From Blastomonas aquatica (GTDB taxonomy: Bacteria; Pseudomonadota; Alphaproteobacteria; Sphingomonadales; Sphingomonadaceae), in NCBI RefSeq assembly GCF_014639875.1, contig NZ_BMGD01000008.1, forward strand, positions 1 to 52,546: a stretch of DNA of 52,546 nucleotides. Reading direction: 5' to 3'. The first letter of the stretch is position 1, and the number at the start of each line of letters is the position of its first letter. The notes under the pieces were generated by a model that saw only the letters and a program-made list of their open reading frames with translations, had not been told where the DNA came from and ran no database searches. The translations under genes were made by a program, and so were the position numbers. This document shows positions 18,361 through 27,609 of this stretch, piece after piece.

Positions 18361-19107
18361 ATGAATGACCCGCAACTGGCAGCCCACCTTGCCTTGATCG
18401 CCGGCAGGCTGCTGCTTGGGGTTCGTGACAGCAAAATGCTGGACGGCAAGGCGCTTGGGAAGGCGGGGGACCAGACTGCCAACCAGTTTCTAGTTCATGC
18501 GCTGCGCAGTCAGCGACCCGAAGACGCTATCCTGTCAGAGGAGAGCAGCGATACGCAGGACCGCCTTGCCAAGAGACGGGTTTGGATCATTGACCCGGTA
18601 GACGGAACCCGGGAGTACGGGGAAGGCAGGGCTGATTGGGCAGTGCATGTCGGGCTGGCTATCGATGGCGAGCCAGCCCTGGGGGCAGTGGCACTTCCGG
18701 GTCTCGATGGAGGTACAGTGTTGCAGTCCGATAAGCCTTGCCTACCTGCACCCGTCAGCCATCCGCCGCGCCTGGTGGTAAGTCGTACGCGGCCTGCGGC
18801 CGAAGCGGTCGCTGTGGCTGCGGCGCTTGGTGGCGAGCTCGTGCAGATGGGCAGCGCAGGCGCAAAGGCCATGGCTGTCGTGATGGGTCATGCAGAAATC
18901 TATCTTCATTCGGGCGGGCAATATGAGTGGGATAGCTGCGCTCCGGTGGCAGTCGCTCGCGCGCACGGCCTGCACTGTACCAGGATCGATGGCAGCCCAC
19001 TTGTGTACAACCGTCCAAACCCGTGGATGCCTGACCTGCTTATCTGCCGCCCTGAGTTTGCCGAGCCGGTGCTGGCGCACCTTCGAACGATGACAATCGT
19101 GCGCTAA
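18361..19107 (+). CDS. cysQ: 3'(2'),5'-bisphosphate nucleotidase CysQ
   Basis: CysQ removes the 3'-phosphate from PAP (and PAPS), the by-product of sulfotransferases. The protein has 248 residues and the inositol-monophosphatase fold motifs: LSEES (metal), WIIDPVDGTREYGEGRADW (metal and catalytic) and SGGQYEWDSCAPVAVA, with the second-domain Asp. GAGG lies about six bases before the ATG at 18361, which is preferred over the in-frame start at 18349. It is followed by the TauE/SafE gene after 15 bases, so the two form an operon. Its presence beside several sulfotransferases supports active PAPS use. Confidence 0.9.
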   Translation: MNDPQLAAHLALIAGRLLLGVRDSKMLDGKALGKAGDQTANQFLVHALRSQRPEDAILSEESSDTQDRLAKRRVWIIDPVDGTREYGEGRADWAVHVGLAIDGEPALGAVALPGLDGGTVLQSDKPCLPAPVSHPPRLVVSRTRPAAEAVAVAAALGGELVQMGSAGAKAMAVVMGHAEIYLHSGGQYEWDSCAPVAVARAHGLHCTRIDGSPLVYNRPNPWMPDLLICRPEFAEPVLAHLRTMTIVR

Positions 19108-19122
19108 AGTTCAGGACGAGAC

Positions 19123-19905
19123 ATGGACCTGGGCTATTCCGTTGCCGGAATGTTTGTCGGTTTTCTGGTCGGCCTTACAGGCGTAGGTGGCGGGTCGTTA
19201 ATGGCGCCGATCCTTATACTATTCTTTGGCTTCAGTCCGGCGGTTGCCGTAGGCACAGACCTTTGGTTTGCGGCTATTACCAAGATCGTAGGTGGCGCAA
19301 TCCATCATCGTGTCGGATCGCCCGATTGGCAGATCGTCCGGCGACTGATGCTGGGGAGCCTTCCGGCTGCCGGCGTTACACTGCTATGGCTCGCACTCTT
19401 CCATGAAGGACGGCTGGAGCAAGGCTTTCTCCTGCACCTGCTCGGGGGAGCATTGTTTGCTGTAGCTCTCATTATGCTGTTGAAGCCGCGTTTGGGGCCG
19501 ATCATGGCCATATTCCGGAACCAGATGGGGGCATCGATGCGCCAACGACAGCTGGTTGCAACAATTGTCGGAGGTGCAGCAGTAGGGGTCCTTGTCACGC
19601 TCACCTCGGTGGGTGCCGGCGCCGTTGTGGCAGTGCTCCTCGCACTGGTATACCCCATGAGGCTAGGAGCCAGGACAATTGTCGGAACTGACATAATCCA
19701 TGCGGTGCCCCTGACGCTGCTTGCGGCAATGGGCCATAGCTGGCTGGGGAACGTCGATTTCTGGTTGCTTGTCAGCCTGCTTCTGGGGTCAGTGCCAGGC
19801 ATCGCGGTGGGATCGCTGACCGCCGGAAAAGTCAATGATGACCTGGTCCGTTACGCATTGGCGGCCATGTTGATCGTGTCAGCCATCAAAATGGTTACCA
19901 GCTAG
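19123..19905 (+). CDS. TauE/SafE-family anion permease
   Basis: The protein has 260 residues and about eight membrane segments, starting GMFVGFLVGLTGVGGGSLMAP, the hallmark of the TauE/SafE family of sulfite, sulfoacetate or other anion exporters. A second repeat of the GxGGG-like pattern occurs in the middle (LTSVGAGAVVAVLLAL). GGACGAG lies just before the ATG. It follows cysQ closely, which suggests a role in sulfur handling such as sulfate uptake or sulfite release. The direction and ion cannot be read from the sequence. Confidence 0.85.
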   Translation: MDLGYSVAGMFVGFLVGLTGVGGGSLMAPILILFFGFSPAVAVGTDLWFAAITKIVGGAIHHRVGSPDWQIVRRLMLGSLPAAGVTLLWLALFHEGRLEQGFLLHLLGGALFAVALIMLLKPRLGPIMAIFRNQMGASMRQRQLVATIVGGAAVGVLVTLTSVGAGAVVAVLLALVYPMRLGARTIVGTDIIHAVPLTLLAAMGHSWLGNVDFWLLVSLLLGSVPGIAVGSLTAGKVNDDLVRYALAAMLIVSAIKMVTS

Positions 19906-19921
19906 CGAGCAACGCAGAATC

Positions 19922-20836
19922 TCAGGCGTATTCTTCGATGAGTCCGGGGCGAACCCAATAGGCGATTGCACCCGCATGGAGCGCTGCGCGCGCATGCCAG
20001 CGTCGCGAGCGCACAGTGCCCGGCAAAGTAGCTGTGGCCATGATGGCCGAAAACAGGACCTTGGCACCTGAGGTCACCGGCAAAAAGAAATAGGCTTTTC
20101 TGTCGAATTCACGGCACAAGAGACCATGCGTTTGCCCTGCGCGGAACATCCGGCGCCGCACCCATTGCATGTTTGCCCGCCCTTCTGGCACATCTTCAAG
20201 CACTACTGCATCCGGGCAGTAAACGATGCGTCCCCCAGCCTCGGCGATCTCCCGGAAGAAAATAGTGTCCTCCCCCCCGGTCCTGCCCAGTTCGATCCGA
20301 AACCTGATGCCATGCCGCAAAAGAAAGTCGCGATCGATCAGCGCATTGCTGGTATAGGCATTCGTCGGATTTCCTCTGATACGATTGGAATGGAAATCAC
20401 ATGCACGGACCCATGCCGGCAGATCAGGGCCGTAGACAGCTTCGCAGCGGCCGATCACTACATCTGTCCGGTTGCGCGCCATTGCCAGGTGCTTCAGCCA
20501 GTCTGGTGTTGCCACCTCATCATCGTCAATGAAGGCCAGCCAGCGGGTACGGGCATGGGTAAGCGCGGCATTGCGCGCGATAGAGATATTCCGGGCTGGA
20601 GCGTGGACGTAGCGCAGAGGGAAAGGAAAATTTGCGGCATACGCCTCAAATCGCGTCTGCAGAGCATCGGTCTCATCGTTGTCAATGATCAGAACCTCGA
20701 CAGGTAACTCGCCGGTACCTTCAAGACCAGAAAACGAGTCAAGCGCTGCAAAGGCACTTTCACGCCGGAATGTGCACATGCAGATCGTGACGGCGTCTTG
20801 CAAACAGGATGCTGAGGGTGGCCGACCTGGCATCAT
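19922..20836 (-). CDS. family 2 glycosyltransferase
   Basis: The protein has 304 residues. The GT-A nucleotide-sugar core is visible: TICMCTFRRES at the start, VLIIDNDET, ARNISIARNAALTHARTRWLAFIDDDE with the metal-binding DDD, then GGEDTIFFREIAEAGG for acceptor and catalytic base. It is the last gene of a minus-strand run that starts at 23737; its ATG overlaps the stop of the polymerase gene by four bases (ATGA). The sugar transferred is unknown. Confidence 0.9.
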   Translation of the reverse strand: MMPGRPPSASCLQDAVTICMCTFRRESAFAALDSFSGLEGTGELPVEVLIIDNDETDALQTRFEAYAANFPFPLRYVHAPARNISIARNAALTHARTRWLAFIDDDEVATPDWLKHLAMARNRTDVVIGRCEAVYGPDLPAWVRACDFHSNRIRGNPTNAYTSNALIDRDFLLRHGIRFRIELGRTGGEDTIFFREIAEAGGRIVYCPDAVVLEDVPEGRANMQWVRRRMFRAGQTHGLLCREFDRKAYFFLPVTSGAKVLFSAIMATATLPGTVRSRRWHARAALHAGAIAYWVRPGLIEEYA

Positions 20837-22113
20837 TGCGCCGCCAGGGGCTTGAGGCGATCAGGCCGCAACGCGCAGGCCAGCATTGTAAAAACGATCA
20901 ATGTGGAAAAATGCATGTTGGAAAAGCTGACCAGTTCGAAGAAGATTCGCGGCGTTTCAAAAACCAGCAGCGTGCAGCAAAAAATGCCAAAATAGGTCGG
21001 CTTCACCATTACCCGAATAATAAGCCGCACCGCGCAGAATGCCATCACCAAAGCAAACAATATCAGTCCAGCATAACCAATATCCACAAGTATATCTCGG
21101 GGCGTATTATGAAAATTGAAGCCCATTCTGTTGGAAATACCCATGGCTCTCCATAGAAATTCTGCTTCCAGATTTCCATGAACCCAAAACGCGTTGTATC
21201 CCAATCCCAGCACCGGTCGCTGTGCAATATACTGATCCGCGTTTCGCCAGAGAAGGGCTCTTCCAGTAAGGCCAGCATCTTTGCCCGTCTCTGTAAGTAT
21301 CAGATCGAAAAGAGGCTGCATCCAGTAGGTGCTCGTTGCAGCCATACTGATCACCACAATCGTTACAATAATGAAGATGAACGAGCGTATCTGGACATTA
21401 AGCCGGCGGGAAATTATCCAGGCTGTCATGCATGGCAGCGCGATGATTGAGGCAATAAGGACGCCCGTTGCCTTGCTCGCAACGAGGCAGAATAGCGCAA
21501 ATGGGAGAATGGCGACCGCTGCAGCCAGCCAGCGCCAGCGAGCCTGTTCGATTGCCCACCAGATCATGAGCACCGAAATCAGCAACGTAAGTGCAGCAGT
21601 ATCTCCGGCCGCATTTTTTGACCCTGCCAACCCTGCAAACGCCAATCCACCGTCGTTCCAGACTACCCAGCGACCGAACAGGACGCTCATCAGCGTGTAG
21701 GTGCAGAAGGCGACGAATATGCCCTTGAGAACACTCGTGCTTTGAGCTCCTGCGCCGATAAACAGCGCAGGAAGAACAGTGAGCAGGTACAATGTACCAT
21801 AATAAAAAGTACGACCCGGGGCCTGCGACCAGATGGTGGACAGCAGGCAAAAGGCGGGCAGCATCAAAAGCGGCCAGCAGGTCAAAAGCACCTGAACCAC
21901 TCTTTCACGGCGCAACACAATGTACAGGAACAGAGATGTGACAACCACAACAGGCGTCAGTGGCCCAAGCCACCAATTAAACAAAATTCCAAAAAATGGC
22001 AGCGCAGTCAACACAGCGTCAATCGTCGGGCTACTGCGGTTCAACCAAAAATGCGCTTCCGGGCGGCCGGCAAAACGTTCCGCCATCAAAGACCGCTGCG
22101 TGGACGTCGCCAC
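20833..22113 (-). CDS. O-antigen-ligase-family protein, probable Wzy polymerase
   Basis: The protein has 426 residues and about eleven membrane segments. The Wzy_C/O-antigen-ligase domain lies in the middle and C-terminal part, with the periplasmic loop near GRALLWRNADQYIAQRPVLGLG and the HNTPRDILVDIGYAGLILF block characteristic of the family. In this setting it is most likely the polymerase that joins repeat units. The start is GTG at 22113, just after the exporter stop; an ATG at 22086 is an alternative. It is overlapped at its 3' end by the next glycosyltransferase gene. Confidence 0.88.
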   Translation of the reverse strand: MATSTQRSLMAERFAGRPEAHFWLNRSSPTIDAVLTALPFFGILFNWWLGPLTPVVVVTSLFLYIVLRRERVVQVLLTCWPLLMLPAFCLLSTIWSQAPGRTFYYGTLYLLTVLPALFIGAGAQSTSVLKGIFVAFCTYTLMSVLFGRWVVWNDGGLAFAGLAGSKNAAGDTAALTLLISVLMIWWAIEQARWRWLAAAVAILPFALFCLVASKATGVLIASIIALPCMTAWIISRRLNVQIRSFIFIIVTIVVISMAATSTYWMQPLFDLILTETGKDAGLTGRALLWRNADQYIAQRPVLGLGYNAFWVHGNLEAEFLWRAMGISNRMGFNFHNTPRDILVDIGYAGLILFALVMAFCAVRLIIRVMVKPTYFGIFCCTLLVFETPRIFFELVSFSNMHFSTLIVFTMLACALRPDRLKPLAAQ

Positions 22114-22115
22114 GT

Positions 22116-22691
22116 TCAGAAATACCGCTCGCCTACGCGAATCGTGTCACCGGGCGATACGAAAACCGGACGGTCGGCTGTCAGTTCATATGTTTCTTCC
22201 CTGGCCTGGCCGCGCCGGCGTATGAAAACGCGTCGCTGGTCTGCGCGGTAGGTGTATCCGCCCGCCAGAGCAACGGCCTGCTGGACCGTCAGATCATCGC
22301 TGAACGGGAACTCGCCAGATTTTGCAACCTCGCCAAGCACGTAGAATGGGCGGTAATTCAGTATTTCCGCCGTGACCCTGGGATCGTTAATATAGCCCTT
22401 CGAAAGCCCGGCGATCAGTATGGCCTGAAGCTCATTTACGGTTTTTCCTGCCACCGGGATGTCGCCGACAAGCGGAAAGGCGAGATCCCCGGCCGATGAA
22501 ACAGCATATTCCCTTGTAAGAGCTTCCTCTCCAAACACGGTTATCCTCAACCGGTCACCAGCGGCCATCCGATACTCGGTTGGCTCATAGGCGGCAGAGC
22601 CAGCGGGAGGAATAGAACCGGCACATCCGGCAGTAAAGAGAGCGGCGGTCGCGAAAAATATGCTCATCAAGAGGCTGCGCAAATCAGTCAT
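22116..22691 (-). CDS. Wza/GumB-like polysaccharide export lipoprotein
   Basis: The protein has 191 residues. The signal sequence ends in a lipobox, ALFTAGCAG, so it is anchored in the outer membrane. The Poly_export domain starts at YRMAAGDRLRITVFGEEAL and a soluble ligand-binding beta-grasp (SLBB) repeat follows from YVLGEVAKSGEFPF. It is shorter than Wza and lacks most of the C-terminal helix, the usual size of sphingomonad and GumB-type exporters. GGAG lies about five bases before the ATG. It begins just after a GT gene on the same strand and is followed at once by the polymerase. Confidence 0.92.
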   Translation of the reverse strand: MTDLRSLLMSIFFATAALFTAGCAGSIPPAGSAAYEPTEYRMAAGDRLRITVFGEEALTREYAVSSAGDLAFPLVGDIPVAGKTVNELQAILIAGLSKGYINDPRVTAEILNYRPFYVLGEVAKSGEFPFSDDLTVQQAVALAGGYTYRADQRRVFIRRRGQAREETYELTADRPVFVSPGDTIRVGERYF

Positions 22692-22768
22692 TATCGCTCC
22701 GTCTGGAAAATACCGGGATTTGGCGAGACATTACCCAATACATTGGGTTCGAACAACAAGATTGCGTT

Positions 22769-23737
22769 TCACACACGGCCTGTGATTTTTTGCCAGCGGG
22801 CGATGGCTGGTAAGCGATAGAGCCAGAGTGCCGAAGGCGACCGAGCCAGAGCGGTTATTGCAGATGCAAAACGCCGCTGTTTAAGGGCCTCGATTGAAAG
22901 GCTGAACGCGACGCCGCGCCGCAATGCCTTCCAGCGGCCGCGATAAGCCTTGCTCGAGGCGAGGGCAGGCCCGACCAATGTACGGACGTTGCATTCGGCA
23001 ATGAACATGCGTTCGGCGTTTCCCGCCGACAGCCGATGCGAAATTGAACCTGCGTGCTTGCGGTAATGATACAACGGTTCGCACGTTATGGCATAACGAC
23101 AGCCTGACGCAAGCAATCGGACAATTAGTTCGTCATCCTCACCAATCCGCAGCCCCTCGTTATATCGAGCCTTATGGGCTTCAATGACAGATTTCCGGAT
23201 CATGGGTTTCATATATCCCGGGCTCGGTACAGGTCCGAAAAGATGCGATCGTTCGAAATACTCCTCGATGCCCATGATGTAGGCGGAACCCGAAGTACTT
23301 AAATGGTAAAGCGGATGGGGAGACACACACTCTCCAAAAACCAGCAGGTTATCGGCGACAAGATCTGCCTGGTGCAGTTCGGCAAGGTCAAGCAACGCCA
23401 AGCTGCGGCCCGGCGTCAGCAGGTCGTCGCTGTCCAGTACGGCGTACCATTGCCCGCGCATTTGGTCGATTGCCATGTTCCGCGCGCCGGCGGGACCGAG
23501 GTTATGTGTTGTCTGCAATAGCCGGACGCGGTCATCGTCGTGCGCCAGCTGCCGAGCATCCTCAATGCTGCCGTCTGTGCTGCCATCGTCCACGATCAGG
23601 ACCTCAAGTGTTATGCCCTGCTGTGCGAGCGCTGATCTGACTGCTGAGATCAGATAGGGCCTGGAGTTGTAGCTCGCGACCACAAAACTGATCTGGGGAG
23701 CTGCTGAGCGGGAGGCGGACAAAATGGAAACTGACAT
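22769..23737 (-). CDS. family 2 glycosyltransferase
   Basis: The protein has about 322 residues from the ATG at 23737; the frame is open to 23803 and another ATG lies at 23767, so the start is uncertain. The GT-A core shows ISFVVASYNSRPYL, VLIVDDGSTDGS, NLGPAGARNMAIDQ and WYAVLDSDDLLTPGR, and a GEDDEL block follows near residue 216. The second half is close in style to the protein at 29838, so both may be ExoU-like and share donor sugar type. The gene is divergent from the phosphatase at 23724 and overlaps its start by 14 bases. Confidence 0.88.
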   Translation of the reverse strand: MSVSILSASRSAAPQISFVVASYNSRPYLISAVRSALAQQGITLEVLIVDDGSTDGSIEDARQLAHDDDRVRLLQTTHNLGPAGARNMAIDQMRGQWYAVLDSDDLLTPGRSLALLDLAELHQADLVADNLLVFGECVSPHPLYHLSTSGSAYIMGIEEYFERSHLFGPVPSPGYMKPMIRKSVIEAHKARYNEGLRIGEDDELIVRLLASGCRYAITCEPLYHYRKHAGSISHRLSAGNAERMFIAECNVRTLVGPALASSKAYRGRWKALRRGVAFSLSIEALKQRRFASAITALARSPSALWLYRLPAIARWQKITGRV

Positions 23738-24509
23738 TCTCCCGGCGAATCTGCATAGTGCATTCATGCGCAGACTATTCAGGAATCGGGCGCGGGTCAC
23801 CACCCAAGCATCAAAAGGGCGGATTTACGCGATCGGGGATGTACACGGGCGATATGACTTGCTGCGCAACCTGATGGATCGTATCATCGGGCACTGGGAA
23901 GCTTCTGAAAAGGACTTTTCCAAGGTCAGTCTCGTATTTTTGGGAGACGTGATCGACCGCGGGCCCGATGTGGCCGATTGCCTAAAGCTTCTGCTGAACC
24001 TGGTTCGTCAGCCCGGTGTTGTCCTGTTACGGGGCAATCACGAAGATCTTCTGCTCAAATCATGTGAAGGCCATCCTGTCGCTCAACGTCTGTGGCTCGA
24101 GCACGGAGGTCGCTCAACGCTGGCAAGCTACGGTATAGCACCGCTTATGCAAGGCGAGGATAGCTTCGATTTCGGACAGCGAATTGCCGATGGTATCCCT
24201 CTCGAAATACTCGATATGATCAGGGCATCGCCGATAAGCTTTGCGAGCGAAGGCTATTTCTTCGTTCACGCCGGAGTGCGACCTGGGGTACCGTTCAAAA
24301 GCCAGGAAGAGCAGGACCTTCTGTTTATTCGCGACGAGTTCACCAGCTCCAGCGCTTGGCACGGTGCCGTTGTCGTGCACGGCCATTCGATTGTCGATGA
24401 AGTTGAATTTTATCCCAATCGGATTGCCATAGACACAGGTGCCTATCGCACCGGGCGCCTGTCTTGCCTGTGCGTTCAGGGCGAATTGCGCGAGGTGTTG
24501 ACCACCTGA
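23724..24509 (+). CDS. PPP-type serine/threonine protein phosphatase-like metallophosphoesterase
   Basis: The protein has 261 residues. All the metal-binding motifs of the calcineurin-like fold are visible: GDVHGRYDLL, GDVIDRGPD, RGNHEDLLL, then a His in VHAGVRPG and in VVHGHSI. GGAGG lies eight bases before the ATG, which fixes the start. Small phosphatases of this kind are common in sphingomonad and rhizobial polysaccharide loci. No Wzb-type phosphatase for the tyrosine kinase at 37355 was seen here, so this enzyme might oppose a kinase in the same locus; that is inference. Confidence 0.9.
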   Translation: METDILPANLHSAFMRRLFRNRARVTTQASKGRIYAIGDVHGRYDLLRNLMDRIIGHWEASEKDFSKVSLVFLGDVIDRGPDVADCLKLLLNLVRQPGVVLLRGNHEDLLLKSCEGHPVAQRLWLEHGGRSTLASYGIAPLMQGEDSFDFGQRIADGIPLEILDMIRASPISFASEGYFFVHAGVRPGVPFKSQEEQDLLFIRDEFTSSSAWHGAVVVHGHSIVDEVEFYPNRIAIDTGAYRTGRLSCLCVQGELREVLTT

Positions 24510-24520
24510 GGTCTCAGGTG
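24503..24520. terminator. candidate two-way terminator palindrome
   Basis: CACCTGAG-GT-CTCAGGTG is a perfect 8-base inverted repeat that contains the stop codons of both convergent genes (the phosphatase on plus, the cell-wall hydrolase on minus). No U-run follows on either side, so a rho-independent terminator is only possible, not shown. Confidence 0.35.
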
Positions 24521-25833
24521 ACACCGCCATATAAGATTGTTGCAGTTTCGGTAGACGTTCCGAGGCATCTGCTCGTTGCTGCCTTGGACCAACGCGTGCA
24601 GTCCCAATAAGGTTGGCGCACCCGGTTCCGCAAAACCTGGACGAATACAAAATCGGGAGGCGCGACAACGATCGTATCAGCACCAAGGATTGGGGGCGCC
24701 TGTGCAGGGTCAAGCCAACCTACCACTCGGCATTCCGGGCGGCTTCCGCATAGATCGAGCGCGTCGAGCGCCCAGCGTCCCGGAGTTTGTCCCCGAAGTG
24801 GCAGCTGGAGCAGAGCAAAAGGAGGCTTGGAAGGATTGCCGGTGTTGCCGTCTGTTATTTGTGCCGCGCCGGTCTCTTGCGGATCGGCCGCTGCCAGATC
24901 CCCAACGGCAGCATTTATAACCTCCGAACCAGGCTCTTCGTCAGGCACATGCGCGGAAGACCAGGCGGCCAGCACCGGGACTGAGGGTTCACGGCCAAGG
25001 CCTCGTGCTGCGAACACCGTACGGCTACCCCAGAATCCGTCCCAACGGAAGAAAAGATGGGTACGCACCGCAGTGATCTTGACCAGGCTGGCGCTCCAAT
25101 AGGGCACCACCCAGTCGGTGTGGTAATGCGTAGCAAGTCCGACACGCCGATCGATGTTTCCATCGAGCATCGCACTTGCCCGCAATTTTGCCGCAGAATA
25201 GGCCTGTGCTGAGGGACGCCACCGGATCATTGATCCATCGCAGGTGAAGCTGAACTGACAACCCGTCTGGCGTTCTGATCCCTGGAAGACCACGCCGCAG
25301 ACGGATTTGGGAAAAGCGGGGTGACGGACGCGATTGAGGACCACCTGCATAACCGGCCACTGGTCGTCTGCTGTCCCGCCAGCTTCATAGATTGCAGCGA
25401 TGGCCAGGCAACTGATGGCGCGTTCCCGATCAATCCCCGAAAGCGCTGAACGAAAGGGTCGAGGTAAAGAATGAGCTACCGTTGAAAACGGGCGAGAGGC
25501 GTTAATCTCCTGCGCTGTCTGGCGGGGCACCGGAAGGAACTCGTCTTCCGGTGCCACCGTGCCGGGCAGCCCCACCTGCGGCAAAGGCGGCTGCCCACGA
25601 CCCGCCGTCTCAGAATGCGACCCAGGCTTGCCTGCAGCCGGACCACTCCAAGGAGATGCGTGCCAGCCAAAGTACATCACCAAGCCCAGCGCCCCGACGG
25701 TAAGGAAAGCGATGAGCCACCATAATTTAGCCAGTTTCAAGAACTTAAGTCCCTCACGCCAGTCACCTTCGGTATGGTTGCGCAGGCACGCCACAGTAGT
25801 CGCCCGATGGATGCTCACCTTGGCGTTTCGCAA
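24514..25833 (-). CDS. cell-wall hydrolase, SleB-like
   Basis: The frame covers up to 439 residues. A single membrane helix near residues 33-54 (LWWLIAFLTVGALGLVMYF) anchors it. A Hydrolase_2 domain follows (about 138-260), recognised from AIAAIYEAGG, MQVVLNRVRHPAFPKSVCGVVFQ, CQFSFTCDG and ATHYHTDWVVPYW; this family cleaves peptidoglycan. The tail of about 170 residues has no known domain. No ATG fits well; the frame opens with TTG at 25833, and a later TTG just before the membrane helix, after GAGGGA, is an alternative. Its job may be to open the wall for polymer export. Confidence 0.82.
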   Translation of the reverse strand: MRNAKVSIHRATTVACLRNHTEGDWREGLKFLKLAKLWWLIAFLTVGALGLVMYFGWHASPWSGPAAGKPGSHSETAGRGQPPLPQVGLPGTVAPEDEFLPVPRQTAQEINASRPFSTVAHSLPRPFRSALSGIDRERAISCLAIAAIYEAGGTADDQWPVMQVVLNRVRHPAFPKSVCGVVFQGSERQTGCQFSFTCDGSMIRWRPSAQAYSAAKLRASAMLDGNIDRRVGLATHYHTDWVVPYWSASLVKITAVRTHLFFRWDGFWGSRTVFAARGLGREPSVPVLAAWSSAHVPDEEPGSEVINAAVGDLAAADPQETGAAQITDGNTGNPSKPPFALLQLPLRGQTPGRWALDALDLCGSRPECRVVGWLDPAQAPPILGADTIVVAPPDFVFVQVLRNRVRQPYWDCTRWSKAATSRCLGTSTETATILYGGVT

Positions 25834-26267
25834 ATTTGCGCCATTCGTTGACGGCCCAAGTCGGTGTCATATACCCGTACGCAGGGTGTTCCTGAAGAGC
25901 TTTATGTCAGCTCGATGGTCTCAATGTGGGCCAGGAATATCTGCGCAGCTGTTTACGGGACATGGTGTCACACCGACATGTTATCTGTTTGTTTGCAAGG
26001 GCGCGCGGATTTTCAACGGCGGTATCGATAAGGGGCCACGAATTGATGCCCGCACATGACGGCAAATTGTCCTTCGCCATCGTATTTTCTGCCAGACGAG
26101 AGACGATGGCGGATGGACGGGCGCGATTGTTTGCTGAAGACACCCTCATTGGCGCTGTTCAGCTGATAACTGGGCACCCCCTGCGCAAGCGGCTCTGCAA
26201 TGGGCTATTGGTGCATGCCGGGAGCAAGGCAAGCTTGTGCCACCTGCGTTAAGCACCTACAATCCCG
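25834..26267. other. intergenic stretch
   Basis: No confident gene. A plus-strand frame at 25926-26252 (108 codons) has no known family and no good ribosome site. The region should carry the promoters of the two divergent genes. Confidence 0.4.
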
Positions 26268-27593
26268 ATGATGCGGAAAATACTTGTTCTTTCGGGCAGT
26301 TTTGTCATCGTGGCTGGCGCTGTCGCAGCATGGTCCCTGACGCAAGCCGGGACCTCAAATCCATTGCCAGTTCGCGCTGTTGCTGATCGCCCGCAGCCTG
26401 TGGCTGGCCCGGATGCTTTCGGCAAAACTCCTTTGTTGGCTCCTCAATTCCGCACAGGGGACGCCTATCCTGAGCGACCGACAGTCGATCTCGTCAATAC
26501 TGTGATCCGTCCTGGCGCCAGGGAGGCGCTCGCGGTCGTCGAGCTTTCCTCTTCTTCACCCACTACCGTAATCGCCTATGTCCGATGCCGTGCAGGCATC
26601 GGATCACGTCCTGTCAGGGACCGGACACAGGCGGTGATATTCCGGCCGGGAGATCCGCAGCGCGCGACAGTTGCCTGCCCGATCGAGTCGGCCAGGCCCG
26701 GGCAGTCTATCGTTTTCCGCCAGGCGTATGAGCCGGACGGCGGCAAGCGCGGCCAGGCGCAGGCTTCGGCAACCGTGAGTGACACGGACGCGCCGACGCC
26801 TCCGGTTACAGAGGGTTTCCGCGCGCCTTATGCCTTCGCTCCTTTGGGTCAGCTGGTTTACAATGCTGATGCCACGTCCATTCTGTTTGACGACAAGGGT
26901 GGGCCAGGCATCTGGTCCACTGCGCTGGCGCATGGCAGGTCGCAGCCAGCCAACCAGGAGACCGGATACTATGGCACGGTTGCCATGGGTGCGGTCGAAG
27001 CGAGCGACAACGCAATCCTGTTGCGGACCCGAAGACTCGAAAAGCCGGTTGATGCCAAGGATGGACGGCCCCCCTATCCGTTTCAGGCAGCAATCCTTTC
27101 TGCGCACAAGTCGCGCGATTTGGAGTTCGTTTACGGGTCGGTCGAATGGGATGTCAAAATGCCCGATCGCATAGGGACGTGGCCTGGTCTGTGGTTGCTT
27201 CCGCGGCACGGATGGCCTCCGGAGATCGATGTCTACGAAGGGTTCTCTCACAATCCTGAGTGGACGCTTTCGTCGAGCCTCTCGACGACGATCCATGGCG
27301 GCAGCCGGTCTAAGCGGGCATTCCGCCGCTCTGCCTTCCGCATGCAGATGGGCGACTTTGGCCTGGCCAACACATTGACGAGCGAGTATCACAAATTTCA
27401 GGTTACGGTCGATCCGGGTTGGATCACGATGTTTGTCGATGGGGTGGAAACCACACGCTATGCCAATCCATTCCCGGGCACGCAGTGGCACCCGCTGATG
27501 CAGGTCGCGGTCAAGGCACCGCCTGACAGTCCATATACCCAGGGCACCGGAGATATGGCGCTGCGATCCATCAGGATCTGGCGTTCGCAGTAA
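26268..27593 (+). CDS. family 16 glycoside hydrolase
   Basis: GH16 enzymes cut or remodel beta-glucans and related polymers. The protein has 441 residues with an N-terminal hydrophobic export or anchor segment (residues 5-24), a beta-rich region of unknown type to about 180, and the GH16 domain from about 185. The catalytic motif ExDxxE is present as EIDVYE (Glu319, Asp321, Glu324). GYYGTVAMGAV and FVYGSVEWDVKMPDRIGTWPG are typical surrounding blocks, the latter split by the active-site strand. It may trim or release the locus polysaccharide. ATG codons lie at 26268 and 26271. Confidence 0.88.
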   Translation: MMRKILVLSGSFVIVAGAVAAWSLTQAGTSNPLPVRAVADRPQPVAGPDAFGKTPLLAPQFRTGDAYPERPTVDLVNTVIRPGAREALAVVELSSSSPTTVIAYVRCRAGIGSRPVRDRTQAVIFRPGDPQRATVACPIESARPGQSIVFRQAYEPDGGKRGQAQASATVSDTDAPTPPVTEGFRAPYAFAPLGQLVYNADATSILFDDKGGPGIWSTALAHGRSQPANQETGYYGTVAMGAVEASDNAILLRTRRLEKPVDAKDGRPPYPFQAAILSAHKSRDLEFVYGSVEWDVKMPDRIGTWPGLWLLPRHGWPPEIDVYEGFSHNPEWTLSSSLSTTIHGGSRSKRAFRRSAFRMQMGDFGLANTLTSEYHKFQVTVDPGWITMFVDGVETTRYANPFPGTQWHPLMQVAVKAPPDSPYTQGTGDMALRSIRIWRSQ

Positions 27594-27609
27594 ATGACAG
27601 CTGGTGGTG

